Origin: Alphaproteobacteria bacterium
Lineage (GTDB): Bacteria > Pseudomonadota > Alphaproteobacteria > UBA2136 > UBA6156
DNA: 16,161 bases
NCBI GenBank assembly: GCA_027489415.1
Contig: JAIXZU010000067.1
Location: 1 to 16,161 of the forward strand
Direction: 5' to 3'
The translations under genes and the position numbers were made by a program. Each line of letters opens with the position of its first letter. Position 1 is the stretch's first letter. Below, in pieces: positions 14,545-16,161 of this stretch. The notes under the pieces are model-generated. The model saw only the letters and a list, made by a program, of their open reading frames with translations, was not told the origin of the DNA and made no database searches.

Positions 14545-15363
14545 TTATCCCGTAATTTTTAAATCTACCGATAACAATCTGCGGCCATCACTCGCCGCCA
14601 CAGTGGCATGCACACGGTCCGTAAGTTTAAACGCCTCTCCCTTGGCGGGAACAGTCATGGCTTCCTGAAGAATTGCACCACCGATCGTTTCAACATCATC
14701 ATATCTCTCGGCCAAAAGCGTCCCGAACTGCTTATCAAGGTCTTCAAGGGCATAATCACCCTGCACACGGAATTTTCCGTTCCCAAGGCTCACGAGCGCT
14801 GGCAACTTGCTGTCATCATGCTCGTCTTCAATATCGCCCAGCAACTCTTCCAGAATATCCTTCAGCGTAATCAGCCCGCTGGTACCACCAAATTCGTCAC
14901 TCACCATAACCAGCGGCATACGGGTCCGTTTCATTACATGCAGCACGCGCTGAATGGGCATGCTTTCCGGCACAAACGTCACGCTGCGCACCAGCTTATC
15001 CATCGAAAACTCATGTTCCTTCCCTACAAGGGCCATCACATCCTTCAGCGTTATAAGCCCTTTAACGTCATCAAGGTCACGGCCTATAACCGGCAAACGG
15101 CTATGGTAGCTATCCTGAAACGCCGCTAAAACCGCAGCAAAATCGGCAGTATCAGGTATCGCGATAATGTCCGCACGCGGCATGCCCACATCATCAGCCG
15201 TCGTGGTCCCGAAAGCGAGGGCGTTTTCCAGCAACTCCCGTTCATTCCGGCTCAGGGCACCACCTTCACGCTCTTCAAAAGCAGCATAAAGGTCATCAAT
15301 ATGGGGTGCCAGCTCCATCGCCTTACGCCAACGGGCAATGGTCAACTTCATACGCTCAATCAT
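14545..15363 (-). CDS. corC: CorC/HlyC family CBS-domain protein (soluble hemolysin C-like)
   Basis: 272 residues from the ATG at 15361-15363. This start lies five bases after the ybeY stop; a longer open frame upstream only overlaps ybeY. No DUF21 membrane domain is present, so the protein is cytosolic. Two CBS repeats are visible: about 60-112 (MPRADIIAIP..SRLPVIG..GLITLKDVM) and 125-178 (VRSVTFVPESMPIQRVL..MPLVMVSDEFGGTSGLITLKDILEELLGDIEDEHD). The CorC_HlyC C-terminal domain covers 185-270. The family is linked to Mg/Co efflux or membrane-stress tolerance, but the exact role in this class is unsettled. Gene order ybeY-corC-lnt is standard. Confidence 0.93.
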   Translation of the reverse strand: MIERMKLTIARWRKAMELAPHIDDLYAAFEEREGGALSRNERELLENALAFGTTTADDVGMPRADIIAIPDTADFAAVLAAFQDSYHSRLPVIGRDLDDVKGLITLKDVMALVGKEHEFSMDKLVRSVTFVPESMPIQRVLHVMKRTRMPLVMVSDEFGGTSGLITLKDILEELLGDIEDEHDDSKLPALVSLGNGKFRVQGDYALEDLDKQFGTLLAERYDDVETIGGAILQEAMTVPAKGEAFKLTDRVHATVAASDGRRLLSVDLKITG

Positions 15364-15367
15364 AAAC

Positions 15368-15928
15368 TTAGCTTCTCTCACTTTCAGGTGGGTACGGGTC
15401 CGGTAGTCCCATGTCAGCGAGTATCTCACGTTCAAGGGCTTCCATCTCATCAGCTTCTTTCTCACCCAGCTCATGGTCGTAACCAATAAGGTGCAGCATT
15501 CCATGCACCACAAGGTGCTGCAAATGTTCACTAAGGGGTTTGCCCATCTCAACTGCCTCACGCTGAAAAACAGGGGTGCAAATAAACATGTCTCCCACAT
15601 ACCAGATATCCGCATCAGGCTCGTCTTCGTCATTCACGAAGCTCAGGACGTTGGTAGCATAATCCTTATGCCGAAAGTCGCGGTTCAGGCTGCGTCCTTC
15701 TTCTTCGCCACCAAACCGGATGGTCACCGCCCATGGCATCGCTTCTTCATCCTCGGCAGCTTCACGGTAAGTGGGAACGAATCCGCACACGGCAGTGGCA
15801 GCACCTTGGCAAAGGTGGGGAATATCTAAAGCTTCAACAGGGGAATCAATCTGTACGTTCAGCTCACCTACCGGGTGGCCGTGGTAAGTAATGGTGAAGT
15901 GAAAATCGGAAAGGCTGTCGTTATTCAT
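15368..15928 (-). CDS. ybeY: Endoribonuclease YbeY, 16S rRNA maturation factor
   Basis: 186 residues. YbeY is a zinc-dependent single-strand RNase needed for 16S rRNA 3' maturation and ribosome quality control. The zinc motif H-x3-H-x5-H is intact (His142, His146, His152 in HGMLHLIGYDHE), and ATNVLSF (91-97) is the second family signature. GGAGG lies about nine bases upstream of the ATG. First gene of the ybeY-corC-lnt-xre unit; its promoter must lie in the 66-base gap to divergent metK, where no strong boxes stand out. In many relatives it directly follows phoH, but here it is distant and inverted. Confidence 0.95.
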   Translation of the reverse strand: MNNDSLSDFHFTITYHGHPVGELNVQIDSPVEALDIPHLCQGAATAVCGFVPTYREAAEDEEAMPWAVTIRFGGEEEGRSLNRDFRHKDYATNVLSFVNDEDEPDADIWYVGDMFICTPVFQREAVEMGKPLSEHLQHLVVHGMLHLIGYDHELGEKEADEMEALEREILADMGLPDPYPPESERS

Positions 15929-15994
15929 GCGCTGTACCCTCCCATACGCCGCCCCCTTGCGTCAACGTTTCGCTAAGTCTAGTGTGTCGCTCAT

Positions 15995-16161
15995 ATGAAA
16001 AACACACATCTATTCACGTCAGAGGCCGTCTCCTGCGGCCACCCCGATAAACTCGCCGATCAGCTCTCAGACGCCATTCTGGACGCCTACCTCGCCAGAG
16101 ACCCCGAAGCCCGCGTCGCCTCCGAAATTCTCGTGACCACGGATTTCGTGTGCTTGGCCGG
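15995..16161 (+). CDS. metK: S-adenosylmethionine synthetase, 5' part only
   Basis: The first 55 codons are present; the gene runs off the window end. The N-terminal MetK signature is visible: LFTSEAVSCGHPDKLADQLSDAILDAYLARDPEARVASEILVTT. MetK makes SAM from ATP and methionine; the His of GHPDK is the conserved active-site His. The residue before GHPDK is Cys, where Glu or Ala is usual, and the segment after VTT (DFVCLAG) is also unusual. No ribosome binding site or SAM riboswitch fold is obvious in the 66-base gap to ybeY; a short leader is possible. It normally follows xre in the same direction, but here it is divergent from ybeY. Confidence 0.93.
   Translation, partial: MKNTHLFTSEAVSCGHPDKLADQLSDAILDAYLARDPEARVASEILVTTDFVCLA

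Noticed and set aside
15364..15633. N-terminal extension of corC to 362 residues
   Set aside because: The extra 90 codons lie inside ybeY in another frame and are not protein-like; the ATG at 15361-15363 just after the ybeY stop gives the normal family length.
15929..15994. SAM riboswitch in front of metK
   Set aside because: The gap is only 66 bases, and I could not fold a SAM-II, SAM-V or SAM/SAH-like core from it.

Overview
The window looks like a chromosomal segment of a GC-rich alphaproteobacterium, family not determined. The grounds are a 1.5-kb-residue NAD-specific glutamate dehydrogenase and the genes tsaB, rimI, phoH, ybeY, a corC/hlyC-type CBS gene, lnt, a xre regulator and metK. 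Many alphaproteobacteria keep these last genes together. Two stretches are clearly more AT-rich than the rest: bases 1 to about 200, and about 10160 to 11645.

Layout. At the left edge, the 3' part of trpS (KMSKS half) is fused in frame to 50-odd codons of unrelated AT-rich DNA that has its own ribosome binding site and start. A YbhN/LPG-synthase-like membrane protein gene follows, overlapping the trpS stop by one base. It converges on the very long gdh gene (minus strand) with a hairpin terminator between them. Upstream of gdh on the same strand are two small genes. One encodes a 112-residue protein that looks like a flagellar rod protein reduced to its two terminal helices; the other encodes a 68-residue Ala/Pro-rich protein. 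Divergent from these, tsaB and rimI are followed by two small membrane-protein genes (38 and 78 residues) that end at a strong bidirectional terminator. A possible 5'-truncated two-helix membrane gene then faces them, followed by a non-coding stretch with a heptamer microsatellite and phoH.

After phoH comes an AT-rich island holding one gene, a helix-turn-helix/P63C-domain fusion on the minus strand. It has a plausible promoter and a perfect palindrome upstream. To its right are a multi-pass TspO-like membrane protein gene (plus strand) and a minus-strand block xre, lnt, corC, ybeY, transcribed from ybeY towards xre. metK starts divergently from ybeY and runs off the window.

How it fits together. 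Most genes are housekeeping: tRNA charging and t6A modification (trpS, tsaB), RNA metabolism (phoH, ybeY), lipoprotein maturation (lnt), SAM synthesis (metK) and glutamate catabolism (gdh). Relative to the usual order phoH-ybeY-corC-lnt-xre-metK, the ybeY-to-xre block is inverted, and the P63C island and the TspO-like gene sit between phoH and the block. The most unusual items are the trpS chimera, the HTH-P63C island, the mini rod-like protein, the micro-proteins too short for routine annotation and the inverted block. I see no CRISPR array, tRNA, rRNA, transposase or integrase.
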